Source: Hyphomicrobiales bacterium
GTDB lineage: Bacteria > Pseudomonadota > Alphaproteobacteria > Rhizobiales > Rhizobiaceae
DNA length: 64,000 nucleotides
NCBI GenBank assembly: GCA_900470965.1
Contig: UCCS01000008.1
Coordinates: 4,582-68,581 of the forward strand
Direction of reading: 5' to 3'
The notes beneath the pieces were generated by a model. The model saw only the letters and a list, made by a program, of their open reading frames with translations, was not told the DNA's origin and made no database searches. A program made the position numbers and the translations under genes. Position 1 is the first letter of the stretch, and the number at the start of each line of letters is the position of its first letter. Positions 9,066 through 18,753 of the stretch are shown here, one piece after another.

Positions 9066-10421
9066 CTATCCTGACACGGCCGGGCGCGTTGCTGCACCCG
9101 ATCCTGCCTCTTTGTCTGTCGCTCCAGCAGCGTTTCGCCTTTGCCAGACATAGACGGGGATTCCAAGCATCAAGAGTACCAGACCATACAGCACCGGTTC
9201 GGCGCCGGAGCCGTAAAGGGTGAAGATCGCAAAGACAAAGGCGATGACTTCGATCACGCTGACCCTTGGCATCCGCCCATCCGTCGCGCCTGCAATGAGG
9301 ATTCTGGCAAGCGAACAGAAGGCGTAGGGAACGACGGCAGCCATCGTGCTCAACCCGACCATCAGACGATAGACCGCGGCAAAACCTTCCGAGCCAAGCG
9401 CCTGAACGAGCACCAGGATGGTTGCGAACGAGGCCGAGATGACCATCCCCCGTGCAGGCACGCCGCGCTCTGAGAGCCGGGCAAACAGCGGCGGAAACAG
9501 TCCATCGCGCGCAGCCGCCATCGGAACCTGCCCCATCAGCAGGGTCCAGCCGTTCAGCGCGCCGATCGAGGAGACCAGCACGGCGATCGAGATCACCAAT
9601 TCACCGGACCGTCCCCACATGACCCCGGCAGCCTGAGAGAAGGGCGCGACCGAGTGAATGAGCTCTTCGCGGGGAACGAGGCCCATCACCACGACGGTGC
9701 CGAGTACGTAAAGAGTGGCGGCGATCGAGATCCCAAGTACAGTTGAACGGGGAATGGTCCGTTCTGCATTCTCCACATCGCCGGCAGGAACGGTCGCCGA
9801 TTCCAACCCCAGATAGGCAAACATTGTCAGCGGCGCCAGCGTTGCAAATGACTGCAGCAGCGGCTGGCCGCTCGGATTGAATTCGGAGAAATGCGATGTG
9901 TCGATGTAGAGAAGGCCGATGATGGCAACGGCGCCGAACGGGAGAAGCTTGGCATATGTCGTCACCTCTGCGAACAGACCCGCCGCGTGAACACCGCGAA
10001 GATTGACGAGCACGATCGCCCAGATCACACCAAGCGTCAGCACGGTCGCGGTGAAGCGGTTGCCGAGGGCAGGGAAGAGATCGACCATCACGCCGGTGAA
10101 GGCGATCGCGATGACCGGCAGCGATGTCCAGATCGAAATCCAGTAACCCCAGGCGATCAGAAAGCCGGCAAAATCGCCATAGGCGAGCCTCGTATAGGCA
10201 TACGGACCGCCGACAGCGGGCACCAGTCTCGCCAGCCGCGCGAAGGTGAGGCCGAGGCAGATCGCGCCGGCACCCATGAGGATCCAGACGATGATCGCCA
10301 GGTTGCCGTAAGGTGCCACCGCGGCCGGCGAAAGATAAAAGCCCGATCCCACCATATTTCCGACCACGATAGCGGTGCAGGCGGCAAGTCCGAGGCTTTT
10401 GCCGTTCGACGAGGTTGTCAT
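9066..10421 (-). CDS. APC-family amino acid permease/antiporter
   Basis: 451 residues, about 12 membrane segments. The N-terminal VVGNMVGSGFYLSP is the substrate-backbone motif of the APC superfamily (PotE/CadB/AdiC subgroup). The start MTTSSNGKS is preceded by GGGAGGGACG; the frame runs 27 codons further upstream, but that part is arginine-rich and poorly placed. It lies tail to tail with arcC, so arginine/ornithine or arginine/agmatine exchange is a reasonable inference. It is not a close ArcD match, so the substrate stays open. Confidence 0.85.
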   Translation of the reverse strand: MTTSSNGKSLGLAACTAIVVGNMVGSGFYLSPAAVAPYGNLAIIVWILMGAGAICLGLTFARLARLVPAVGGPYAYTRLAYGDFAGFLIAWGYWISIWTSLPVIAIAFTGVMVDLFPALGNRFTATVLTLGVIWAIVLVNLRGVHAAGLFAEVTTYAKLLPFGAVAIIGLLYIDTSHFSEFNPSGQPLLQSFATLAPLTMFAYLGLESATVPAGDVENAERTIPRSTVLGISIAATLYVLGTVVVMGLVPREELIHSVAPFSQAAGVMWGRSGELVISIAVLVSSIGALNGWTLLMGQVPMAAARDGLFPPLFARLSERGVPARGMVISASFATILVLVQALGSEGFAAVYRLMVGLSTMAAVVPYAFCSLARILIAGATDGRMPRVSVIEVIAFVFAIFTLYGSGAEPVLYGLVLLMLGIPVYVWQRRNAAGATDKEAGSGAATRPAVSG

Positions 10422-10588
10422 GACGTCCCTCCCGTGAGTCGGCTTCCGGGAGCCGATGGCTCTTCGGCCTGCGATTGTCGTTGCAAAAACGGGCTGCCGC
10501 AATCCGGATCAATGCGTAGTCTGCCGGACTGGTCTAGCCTTCACCATCGAGATAAAGCAGCTAGAATGACGGGGCTGGAGGTGAAGCG

Positions 10589-11518
10589 ATGATGTTGGGC
10601 GAGCAGGGTTTTCTCAGGATCTCCATTGCAGCGACCGTCGTCGTCGCGACGCTCGGCGTTGTCTTCGGCATACTCTCGGGCTCGTTCTCGATCGCCTTCG
10701 ATGGCGTTTATTCGCTGGCGGATGCGGTGATGACCGGATTTGCGCTCTGGGTCTCAAGCCTGATCATCAAATCGACGCAGAGCGATGCCGAGTCTGGCAG
10801 AATTCGAAACCGTTTTACCATGGGCTTCTGGCATCTGGAGCCGATTGTCCTCATGCTCAATGGCTGTCTGCTGATGACGGTCGGCGTCTACGCGTTGATC
10901 GGCGCGATCATCAGCATCCTGAACGGCGGCCATGAACTGCAGTTCGGCATGGCGGTGGCCTATTCCGCGGCGACCATGCTCGTATGCGCTGTCATGGCCT
11001 TCATTGGCATCAGGCTGAACCGCAGCATCAAATCCGATTTCATCTCGCTCGACATCAAGGCCTGGATCATGTCGGGTGGGATCGCGTTTGCGCTGCTCAT
11101 CGCGTTTTTGATCGGCATGGCCGTACAGGCGACATCAGTTGCCTGGCTTGCCAGCTACATGGATCCGGCGGTCCTTGCTCTCGTTTGTCTTGTCATGATC
11201 CCGCTCCCGATCAGCACCGTCTGGAAGGCGCTGAGCGAAATCCTGCTGATTGCCCCTGTCGATCTGCAGGAACACGTCGATCGCGTTGCCTCGGACACGG
11301 TTCGCCGCCTCGGCTTCCTGTCGCACCGTGCCTACGTCGCCCAGGTCGGCCGCGCAAAGCAGATCGAACTCTATTTCATCGTGCCCGAAGGGCTTCCCGC
11401 AAAGACCGTGGAGGAGTGGGACGCACTCCGCGACGAGATCGGGCAAGCGATCGGCGACGAGAGTGCCAATCGCTGGTTGACGATTGCCTTCACCGCCGAC
11501 CAGGAATGGGCGGAGTAG
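10589..11518 (+). CDS. Cation diffusion facilitator family transporter
   Basis: 309 residues: a six-helix membrane domain (~1-215) and a C-terminal cytoplasmic domain (~220-309) as in CDF metal exporters. The metal-site helices are divergent. TM2 reads FDGVYSLAD, keeping one aspartate of the usual D-xxx-D, and TM5 reads DIKAWIMSGG, without the canonical H/D-xxx-D pair. The metal, if any, cannot be predicted. The ribosome site GGAGGTGA is strong. The gene diverges from the antiporter and precedes the decarboxylase operon by 164 bases. Confidence 0.8.
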   Translation: MMLGEQGFLRISIAATVVVATLGVVFGILSGSFSIAFDGVYSLADAVMTGFALWVSSLIIKSTQSDAESGRIRNRFTMGFWHLEPIVLMLNGCLLMTVGVYALIGAIISILNGGHELQFGMAVAYSAATMLVCAVMAFIGIRLNRSIKSDFISLDIKAWIMSGGIAFALLIAFLIGMAVQATSVAWLASYMDPAVLALVCLVMIPLPISTVWKALSEILLIAPVDLQEHVDRVASDTVRRLGFLSHRAYVAQVGRAKQIELYFIVPEGLPAKTVEEWDALRDEIGQAIGDESANRWLTIAFTADQEWAE

Positions 11519-11570
11519 CGGGCGCGCGCATCCACGCGCCACCAACAGCGTTGAAATGCTTCGCGTCACG

Positions 11571-11584
11571 TTGATTGCAATCAA
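11571..11584. promoter_or_regulatory. Perfect FixK/FNR box before the decarboxylase operon
   Basis: TTGATTGCAATCAA is an exact TTGAT-N4-ATCAA palindrome. Its centre is ~105 bases before the start codon at 11683. It predicts direct activation of the decarboxylase-PotE operon by FixK or another FNR-type protein under low oxygen. Confidence 0.8.
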
Positions 11585-11682
11585 CGACGCTGCACCACCC
11601 GTCATGTACGATCCCTCCGACCTGAGATGCATGCGATTGCTTGGCGGCCGCAGCCTTTGACATCAGGGTTCTGGAGGAACGC

Positions 11683-13944
11683 ATGGATTTCCAGACGGCA
11701 TTTCCGATCGCTGTTATTGACGAGGATTTTGACGGCAAGAGCGCTGCCGGCCGTGGCATGCGCGATCTCGCCGCAGCCATTGAAAGGGAAGGATTCCGGA
11801 TCGTCTCCGGTGTTTCCTACGAGGACGCTCGTCGTCTGGTCCATGTCTTCAACACCGAATCCTGCTGGCTGGTCTCCGTGGACGGAACCGAGGACAAGGC
11901 CACGCGCTGGCAGGTGCTGGGAGAGGTCCTAGCCGCAAAACGTCAACGAAATGACCGACTGCCGATCTTCCTCTTCGGCGACGATACAACCGCCGAAGAC
12001 GTCCCAGCCTCAGTGCTGCGCCACGCCAATGCATTTTTCCGGCTATTCGAGGATTCCGCGGAATTCATGGCGCGCGCCATCGCGCAGGCCGCCCGCAACT
12101 ATCTCGACCGGCTGCCACCGCCAATGTTCAAGGCGCTGATGGATTATACGCTGGAAGGCGCCTATTCCTGGCATACACCCGGCCACGGCGGCGGTGCCGC
12201 TTTCCGCAAAAGCCCGGTCGGCCAGCTCTTCTACACGTTCTTCGGCGAGAACACGCTGCGCTCCGATATTTCCGTATCGGTAGGCAGCGTTGGCTCGCTT
12301 CTCGATCATGTCGGTCCTATCGCCGAGGGTGAGCGAAATGCGGCGCGAATATTCGGCTCGGATGAGACCCTGTTCGTCGTTGGCGGCACTTCGACCGCAA
12401 ACAAGATCGTCTGGCATGGCATGGTCGGGCGCGGTGATCTCGTGCTCTGCGACCGCAACTGCCACAAGTCGATCCTGCACTCTCTCATCATGACGGGTGC
12501 AACGCCGATCTATCTGACGCCGTCTCGCAACGGGCTCGGTATTATCGGTCCGATCTCGAAGGACCAGCTCACGCCTGAGGCAATCGCCAGCAAAGTCGCC
12601 GCAAGTCCTTTTGCAGGGCAGACGAGCGGCAAGGTCCGGCTGATGGTCATCACCAACTCGACCTATGACGGGCTCTGTTACAATGTCGATGCGATCAAGG
12701 CGTCGCTGGATGACGCGGTCGAGGTGCTGCACTTCGACGAGGCCTGGTATGCCTATGCCAATTTCCACGAATTCTACGATGGCTTCCACGGAATTTCGTC
12801 GAACCAACCCGCGCGCTCGCAAAACGCCGTCACCTTTGCAACGCAATCGACTCACAAGCTGCTGGCCGCCTTTTCTCAAGCATCGATGATCCATATCCAG
12901 CATGCCGAGAACAAGCGTCTCGACATCACGCGCTTCAACGAAGCCTTCATGATGCACACCTCGACCTCGCCGCAATATGGCATCATTGCCTCCTGCGATG
13001 TCGCGGCCGCCATGATGGAGCAGCCGGCCGGGCGTGCGCTGGTGCAGGAGACGATCGACGAGGCGATCAGCTTCCGCCGGGCCATGAATACGGTTAGAAA
13101 ACAAACAGAGGGCAGTTGGTGGTTCGACGTCTGGGAGCCGACGGTTGCCGAGCAGACCCCGAGCGATACCCATGCCGACTGGGTTTTGAAGCCGGATGAT
13201 GCCTGGCATGGCTTTACCGGTCTTGCCGAAAATCATGTCATGGTTGACCCGATCAAGGTTACCATCCTGTCGCCGGGCCTCTCGGCAAGCGGCGTCATGG
13301 ACGAGCATGGCATACCGGCCGCCGTCATTACCAAGTTCCTGTCCTCTCGACGCATCGAGATCGAAAAGACCGGCCTCTATTCCTTTCTCGTGCTCTTCTC
13401 CATGGGTATTACCCGCGGTAAGTGGAGCACGCTGGTCACGGAACTGCTCAATTTCAAGGATCTTTATGACGCCAATGCGCCATTGACCCGGGCGCTGCCG
13501 GTACTGGCAGCCGCCCATCCGCAAGCCTACGCCGGCATGGGACTGAAAGATCTCTGCGAGCAAATTCATGCGATCTATCGCAAGGACGATGTGCCGAAGG
13601 CGCAGCGCGAAATGTACACAGTTCTGCCCGAAATGGCATTGCGGCCCGCCGACGCTTACGATCGGCTGGTCAAGGGCGGGATCGAGAGTGTCGAGATCGA
13701 CAATCTCATGGATCGCATCCTCGCTGTCATGATCGTTCCCTATCCGCCCGGAATTCCGCTGATCATGCCAGGCGAGCGGATCACCGAGTCGACGAAGTCC
13801 ATTCAGGATTACCTGCTCTACGCCCGTGACTTCGACAGCAAGTTCCCCGGTTTCGAAACCGATATCCACGGCCTTCGCTTCGCTCCTAGTGACGGCGGAC
13901 GCCGCTATCTTGTCGATTGCATTGCAGGGGAGGGGCAGGAATGA
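11683..13944 (+). CDS. Arg/Lys-type PLP decarboxylase (AdiA/CadA family)
   Basis: 753 residues, full-length fold-I decarboxylase: N-terminal response-regulator-like wing (~1-145), PLP domain with WHTPGHGGG, HFDEAWYAY and the Schiff-base lysine in TQSTHKLLAAFSQAS (K392), then the C-terminal domain. The enzyme consumes a cytoplasmic proton and releases CO2 plus a diamine or agmatine. Some blocks resemble AdiA (LFSMGITRGKW, YDANAPL), others CadA (PLIMPGERITE, FPGFETDIHG), so arginine or lysine is possible. Arginine fits the neighbouring arc genes. The start follows GGAGGAAC. It overlaps the next gene by ATGA and has a perfect FNR box upstream. Confidence 0.9.
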   Translation: MDFQTAFPIAVIDEDFDGKSAAGRGMRDLAAAIEREGFRIVSGVSYEDARRLVHVFNTESCWLVSVDGTEDKATRWQVLGEVLAAKRQRNDRLPIFLFGDDTTAEDVPASVLRHANAFFRLFEDSAEFMARAIAQAARNYLDRLPPPMFKALMDYTLEGAYSWHTPGHGGGAAFRKSPVGQLFYTFFGENTLRSDISVSVGSVGSLLDHVGPIAEGERNAARIFGSDETLFVVGGTSTANKIVWHGMVGRGDLVLCDRNCHKSILHSLIMTGATPIYLTPSRNGLGIIGPISKDQLTPEAIASKVAASPFAGQTSGKVRLMVITNSTYDGLCYNVDAIKASLDDAVEVLHFDEAWYAYANFHEFYDGFHGISSNQPARSQNAVTFATQSTHKLLAAFSQASMIHIQHAENKRLDITRFNEAFMMHTSTSPQYGIIASCDVAAAMMEQPAGRALVQETIDEAISFRRAMNTVRKQTEGSWWFDVWEPTVAEQTPSDTHADWVLKPDDAWHGFTGLAENHVMVDPIKVTILSPGLSASGVMDEHGIPAAVITKFLSSRRIEIEKTGLYSFLVLFSMGITRGKWSTLVTELLNFKDLYDANAPLTRALPVLAAAHPQAYAGMGLKDLCEQIHAIYRKDDVPKAQREMYTVLPEMALRPADAYDRLVKGGIESVEIDNLMDRILAVMIVPYPPGIPLIMPGERITESTKSIQDYLLYARDFDSKFPGFETDIHGLRFAPSDGGRRYLVDCIAGEGQE

Positions 13945-16304
13945 TCCCGCGCGATGTAAAATCTCCGACGGTCGCCATACCGTTTCACAAGATGCTGAAG
14001 ATCGTCGCCGTCATAGACCGCGATAATTCTCAGGCTCAGGAGCTGGTGGCACAGATCACCGCCCAGGGTTTCGAGGTGGAGGTGCGCGACGACTATTCGG
14101 CCGACGTATCTGAGGATGCTGACGTCGGTGCCTATATCGGCTCGGTCGAAGGCGGGCAGTTACCGGCGGCACGAAGCTTCCTTCGCTCCGTGAGGGATAT
14201 CGGCTTTCGCACGCCGATCTGGGCGATGGCCGATACGCTGACGATTGCTGATATGGATGTCGTGGAAATGGCGGGCGAGGTGGATGGTTTCGTCTATCTC
14301 GGCCAGCAGACGCCAACCTTCTATGCCAAGCAGATCGTTTCCAGCGCGGTCAACTACGGCAAGTCGCTCTTGCCGCCATTCTTCGGCGGCATGATGGCCT
14401 ATGACGGCGAGGCGAACATCGCCTTCGATTGTCCAGGGCATCAGGGCGGCCAGTTCTATCGAAAGTCGCCGGCCGGACAGCTCTTCTTCAAATATTTCGG
14501 GGAGAGCATTTTCCGCAACGACCTCTGCAACGCGGATGTCGATCTCGGCGATCTCCTGATCCATGAAGGCCCTGCCGTCGAAGCACAGAAACAGGCGGCC
14601 CGCATCTTCGGGGCGGATCGTACCTATTTTATCCTCAACGGAACGAGCACCTCCAACAAGGTCGTTGCCAACGCGGTGCTGCGCAGCGGCGATCTCGTGC
14701 TCTTCGACCGCAACAATCACAAATCCCTGCATCAGGGCGCTCTTGTGCAGGCTGGCGCTATCCCGATCTATCTGCCGACTGCCCGCAATTCCTTCGGCAT
14801 GATCGGCGCCGTCGATTGGGCGGCGTGGGACGAGGCATGGCTGAGGCAAAAGATAGAGGAGCATCCGCTCGTCGCCGACAAGAGCCGTGCGAAGGCGGAA
14901 CGACCTTTCCGCCTGGCCTGCATCCAGCTCGCGACCTATGACGGCACGATCTACAATGTCAGCCAAGTGATGGAGAAGATCGGCCATCTCTGTGACTACG
15001 TGCTCTGGGACGAGGCCTGGATCGGCTACAATGCCTTCCACCCGCTCTTCGAGGGCCATAGCCCGATGCGGCTAAACGAATTGTCGGCTGATATGCCGGG
15101 GTTGTTTTCCACCCAGTCGGTTCACAAGCAGGGCGCAGGTTTTTCCCAGGCATCGCAGATCCACAAGCGGGACGAACATATCAGCGGCCAGCGCAGGTTC
15201 GTCGAACACAAGCGTTTCAATGAATCGCTGCTGATGCATGTATCGACCTCTCCTTTCTATCCGCTTTTCGCCTCCCTCGATGTCAACGCCAAGGTGCATG
15301 AGGGCAAGGCCGGTGAGATGCTCTGGGACCGCTGCATCGAACTCGGGATCGAGGTGCGCAAGAAGCTGCGCGGCTTCGTGGATCATTACGAGACCAAAGC
15401 CGCAAGCGCAGAAGAACAGTGGTTCTTCGATCCCTTCGTGCCAGACAGGGTCTCGGTCTCAGGCTCGAAACATACCGGCGATCTCGCCGACGCCAGATGG
15501 GAAGATGTCCCAACGCAGATACTGAAACGCGAGCAGCAATGCTGGCGGTTTGATCCGGAGGCAAAATGGCATGGTTATGCAGGCTATGCGCCCGGCTACA
15601 CCATGGTCGACCCCAACAAGCTCACAATACTCACACCCGGCATTGACCGGAAGACTGGCGGCTATCGCGAATTCGGTATCCCGGCGACTGTCGTCGCCAA
15701 CTATCTGCGCGAGCAGCGGGTCGTGCCGGAAAAATGCGACTTGAACAGTCTCCTGTTCCTGCTGACCCCGGCCGAGGACGAAAGCAAGCTGAACACGCTC
15801 GTTGCTAAGCTCGTCAAGTTCAAGAATTTGTGGGACCGCGACGCGCCGCTGCAGGAGGTGCTGCCGACCGTATATGCGGCCAATCGCGAGCGCTATGCCG
15901 GTTATACGGTCCGCCAGGTTTGCCGGGAGATGCATTCCTTTTATCGAGAGGCTGGCGTCAAGGAACTGCAGCGCCTTTGCTTCCGCTCCGAGAGCTTCCC
16001 GGAACCGGCTATCGCCCCCAAGCGGGCCTATGAGGCGCTGGTCGCCAACAATGTCGACTATGTGCCGCTGACGGAGGCCGCTGGCCGCATTTCCGCGACG
16101 TTGGCACTGATCTATCCGCCGGGCATCGGCGTGATCGTGCCAGGCGAGCGCTGGGACGACAGAGCGCAGCCGATGCGGGACTATTTCCTGGCCTTCGAAG
16201 AATCCTTCAACCGGTTTCCGGGCTTCAATTACGAGGTCCAGGGCGTGTTCCAGGAGCGGATCGATGGGCGGATCAAATTCCACACATATGTCGTGCGCGA
16301 GTAG
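13941..16304 (+). CDS. speF: Ornithine decarboxylase (SpeF/SpeC type)
   Basis: 787 residues, long for the family. Converts ornithine to putrescine and CO2. Motifs: CPGHQGGQFYRKSPAGQLFF, the PLP lysine in STQSVHKQGAGFSQAS (K396), VPEKCDLNSLLFLLTPAEDE and YPPGIGVIVPGERW, closely matching enterobacterial SpeF/SpeC. The start ATG overlaps the previous stop (ATGA) with AGGGGCAGGA before it. The symbol speF is chosen because potE follows, as in the inducible speF-potE operon; biosynthetic speC is the alternative. Ornithine could come from ArcB. Confidence 0.92.
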   Translation: MIPRDVKSPTVAIPFHKMLKIVAVIDRDNSQAQELVAQITAQGFEVEVRDDYSADVSEDADVGAYIGSVEGGQLPAARSFLRSVRDIGFRTPIWAMADTLTIADMDVVEMAGEVDGFVYLGQQTPTFYAKQIVSSAVNYGKSLLPPFFGGMMAYDGEANIAFDCPGHQGGQFYRKSPAGQLFFKYFGESIFRNDLCNADVDLGDLLIHEGPAVEAQKQAARIFGADRTYFILNGTSTSNKVVANAVLRSGDLVLFDRNNHKSLHQGALVQAGAIPIYLPTARNSFGMIGAVDWAAWDEAWLRQKIEEHPLVADKSRAKAERPFRLACIQLATYDGTIYNVSQVMEKIGHLCDYVLWDEAWIGYNAFHPLFEGHSPMRLNELSADMPGLFSTQSVHKQGAGFSQASQIHKRDEHISGQRRFVEHKRFNESLLMHVSTSPFYPLFASLDVNAKVHEGKAGEMLWDRCIELGIEVRKKLRGFVDHYETKAASAEEQWFFDPFVPDRVSVSGSKHTGDLADARWEDVPTQILKREQQCWRFDPEAKWHGYAGYAPGYTMVDPNKLTILTPGIDRKTGGYREFGIPATVVANYLREQRVVPEKCDLNSLLFLLTPAEDESKLNTLVAKLVKFKNLWDRDAPLQEVLPTVYAANRERYAGYTVRQVCREMHSFYREAGVKELQRLCFRSESFPEPAIAPKRAYEALVANNVDYVPLTEAAGRISATLALIYPPGIGVIVPGERWDDRAQPMRDYFLAFEESFNRFPGFNYEVQGVFQERIDGRIKFHTYVVRE

Positions 16305-16324
16305 GGGTTGGGGAGGATTTCATC

Positions 16325-17683
16325 ATGGCAGACAACACGATGCATCTTGCAACTGACGCTATGGCCAAGAAGAAGATGAACCTCGTGCAGCTCACCTTCA
16401 TCGTTGCTGTCAACATGATGGGATCGGGCATCATCATGCTGCCCGCCAACATGGCGCAGGTCGGTGCAATCTCGCTCCTTTCCTGGCTCGTGACCGCCAT
16501 CGGCTCGATGGCAATCGCCTATGGCTTCGCTCAGGCCGGGCTGTTCAATCAGCGCCCTGGGGGCATGTCCGCCTATGCGGAAGATGCCTATGGGAAAGAC
16601 GGCTACTTCATGGTGTTCTTCCTCTATTTCCTCTCACTTGCCGTCGGCAACGTGGCGATCGGCATTTCAGCCGTCGGTTATCTGGCGGGGTTCTTTCCGG
16701 TGCTGACCTCGACACCCATCATGACTTGCCTGGCGCTGATCGTGCTTCTGTGGCTGACCACGGCCGCCAATTTCGGTGGTCCGCGCATCACCGGCCGCAT
16801 CGGCTCCATCACGGTCTGGGGTGTCATCCTTCCCGTTGGTCTGCTGTCGATCATCGGCTGGCTTTGGTTCAGTTCCAGCACCTTTGCCGAAGCCTGGAAT
16901 CCGAAAGGGCTGACGCTGGGGCAAGGGATGGGATCGAGCATCTCGCTGACGCTCTGGGCCTTCCTAGGCATGGAGTCTGCCGCACAGAATTCCGATGCCG
17001 TCGAAAACCCGAAGCGCGACGTGCCGCTTGCCTGCATGTTCGGCACGCTGGGTGCTGCTGTCATCTACATCCTGTCGACGACGGTCATTCAGGGCATCGT
17101 GCCGAATGCGGATCTCGCCACCTCCACAGGGCCGTTTGCGCTCGCCTATGCCACCATGTTCAATTCGACGATCGGTTCGATCGTCATGGCGCTGGCGGTA
17201 TTGGCCTGCCTCGGCTCGCTTCTTGGCTGGCAGTTTACGATCGCCCAGACAGCGAAAACCGCTGCCGATGAGCGGATGTTCCCATCGATATTCTCGCGCG
17301 TGAACGAAATGGGAGCGCCTGTGCGCGGCATGATCATTCTTGGCATCCTGCAGACCTGTCTTGCCCTGATGACCATATCGCCGACGCTGAGCGAGCAGTT
17401 TTCCGCGCTCGTCAACCTCGCTGTTGTCACCAACGTGCTGCCTTACATCATCGCTCTGTCGGCGCTGTTCGTCATGATGAAGACGGCCCATGTGCCTCAG
17501 GCGAAATACCGGCTGAATGCTACGATCGCACTTATCGGCATGGCCTATAGCGTGTTTGCCATCTACGCCTCCGGCAAGGACGCCGTGCTCGGCGGTATGA
17601 TCGTCACAGGCATTGGTTTCATCATTTACGGCCTGATCGCTCCGCGTTTCGCCAATGGCGTGAGCCGGGCGCCGGCCAAGTAA
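16325..17683 (+). CDS. potE: Putrescine-ornithine antiporter
   Basis: 452 residues, 12 predicted membrane helices. Strong resemblance to PotE throughout: NMMGSGIIMLP in TM1, TAANFGGPRITGRI, SLTLWAFLGMESAAQNSDAVENP, GSLLGWQFTIAQ and ISPTLSEQFSALVNLAVVTN. It exchanges external ornithine for internal putrescine and completes a proton-consuming cycle with the ornithine decarboxylase 20 bases upstream. The ribosome site is GGGGAGGA. A cadaverine/lysine antiporter of the CadB type is the nearest alternative. Confidence 0.93.
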   Translation: MADNTMHLATDAMAKKKMNLVQLTFIVAVNMMGSGIIMLPANMAQVGAISLLSWLVTAIGSMAIAYGFAQAGLFNQRPGGMSAYAEDAYGKDGYFMVFFLYFLSLAVGNVAIGISAVGYLAGFFPVLTSTPIMTCLALIVLLWLTTAANFGGPRITGRIGSITVWGVILPVGLLSIIGWLWFSSSTFAEAWNPKGLTLGQGMGSSISLTLWAFLGMESAAQNSDAVENPKRDVPLACMFGTLGAAVIYILSTTVIQGIVPNADLATSTGPFALAYATMFNSTIGSIVMALAVLACLGSLLGWQFTIAQTAKTAADERMFPSIFSRVNEMGAPVRGMIILGILQTCLALMTISPTLSEQFSALVNLAVVTNVLPYIIALSALFVMMKTAHVPQAKYRLNATIALIGMAYSVFAIYASGKDAVLGGMIVTGIGFIIYGLIAPRFANGVSRAPAK

Positions 17684-17700
17684 CGGAGGGAGGACCAGAC

Positions 17701-18621
17701 ATGTCAGGAAGAAATGGTCGTTGGACGCTCATTGCCGTCTCTGTCCTCACCGCGACGGCTGCTCTCAGCACACCCGCGTGGGCGCAGACGCTCGACCGCG
17801 TCAGAACAAACAGTGCGTTGAAGCTCGGCTACGATGCGGATGCCAGGCCATTTTCCTTCAACGCCGAACAGGGCAAGCCCGACGGCTACGCTGTTGCCCT
17901 CTGCAACAAGATTGCCGATAGCCTGCGAGCACAGCTGAACCTGTCAAAGCTCGATGTGGAATGGGTTTCCCTGTCGGGCGACGCCAAAACGCAAGCCATA
18001 GAGAGCGGCGCGGCGGACCTTGTCTGCGGCGCGGAACCGGTGACGCTGACGCGCAGGCAGCAGGTCTCGTTCTCCATCCCTATCTTCCCGAGCGGTACCG
18101 GCGCGCTCCTCAGCGCGAGCTCTCCGCTGGCGCTACGCGAAGTGCTGCAATATGGCGAACCGTCGAGCCGTCCCGTCTGGCGCGGTTCACCGGCCCGCAC
18201 GATCCTGGAGCACAAGACCTTCTCCTCGATTGCGGGCACGACGAGCGAAGGCTGGCTGACCGACAGGATCAAGACTTTCCAGCTCTCTGCAACGGCGACG
18301 CCCGTCAATAGCTACCAGCAGGGGATCGAACGCGTGCTGGATGGCAGTTCGGCGGTGCTCTTCGGTGACATGCCGATCCTCATGGATGCTGCCGCCCGCA
18401 GCGACAATTCCGGCAACCTCATCGTTCTGCAGCGTCATTTCACGTACGAACCGCTTGGTCTCGAGCTGGCACGCGGCGACGAGGACTTTCGTCTCGCCGT
18501 CGACCGTGCGCTGAGCCAAGCCTATGCCGCGCAGGATTTCCGGACATTCTTCACCACTTGGTTCGGGCCGCCGGATGAAGCGACCGTGACATTCTTCCGG
18601 CAGACGGCGCTGCCGGAATAG
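17701..18621 (+). CDS. Periplasmic amino-acid-binding-like protein (SBP_bac_3)
   Basis: 306 residues: signal peptide (cut near AWA-QTLDR), then a solute-binding protein family 3 fold (LKLGYDADARPFSFN, PDGYAVALC). It starts 17 bases after potE with GGAGGGAGG upstream, so it is in the polyamine operon. There is no ABC permease or ATPase nearby. It may therefore work with a transporter encoded elsewhere or as a periplasmic sensor of ornithine/arginine. The ligand is not known. Confidence 0.82.
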   Translation: MSGRNGRWTLIAVSVLTATAALSTPAWAQTLDRVRTNSALKLGYDADARPFSFNAEQGKPDGYAVALCNKIADSLRAQLNLSKLDVEWVSLSGDAKTQAIESGAADLVCGAEPVTLTRRQQVSFSIPIFPSGTGALLSASSPLALREVLQYGEPSSRPVWRGSPARTILEHKTFSSIAGTTSEGWLTDRIKTFQLSATATPVNSYQQGIERVLDGSSAVLFGDMPILMDAAARSDNSGNLIVLQRHFTYEPLGLELARGDEDFRLAVDRALSQAYAAQDFRTFFTTWFGPPDEATVTFFRQTALPE

Positions 18622-18753
18622 CACTGCGCATTGCGGCCGATCATCGACGGTCGAAGAGGGTGGCGCGCTCCGGAGCAGGTCAGCCTGGCTTGTAACCCGT
18701 CTGTATGCCCAAGCTACAAACATGGATTCAGATTACCGGATGGGAGTGGTGGG

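Noticed and set aside
10499..10512. FNR-type box between the antiporter and CDF genes (GCAATCCGGATCAA)
   Set aside because: Only one half (ATCAA) fits; the other half matches 2 of 5 bases.
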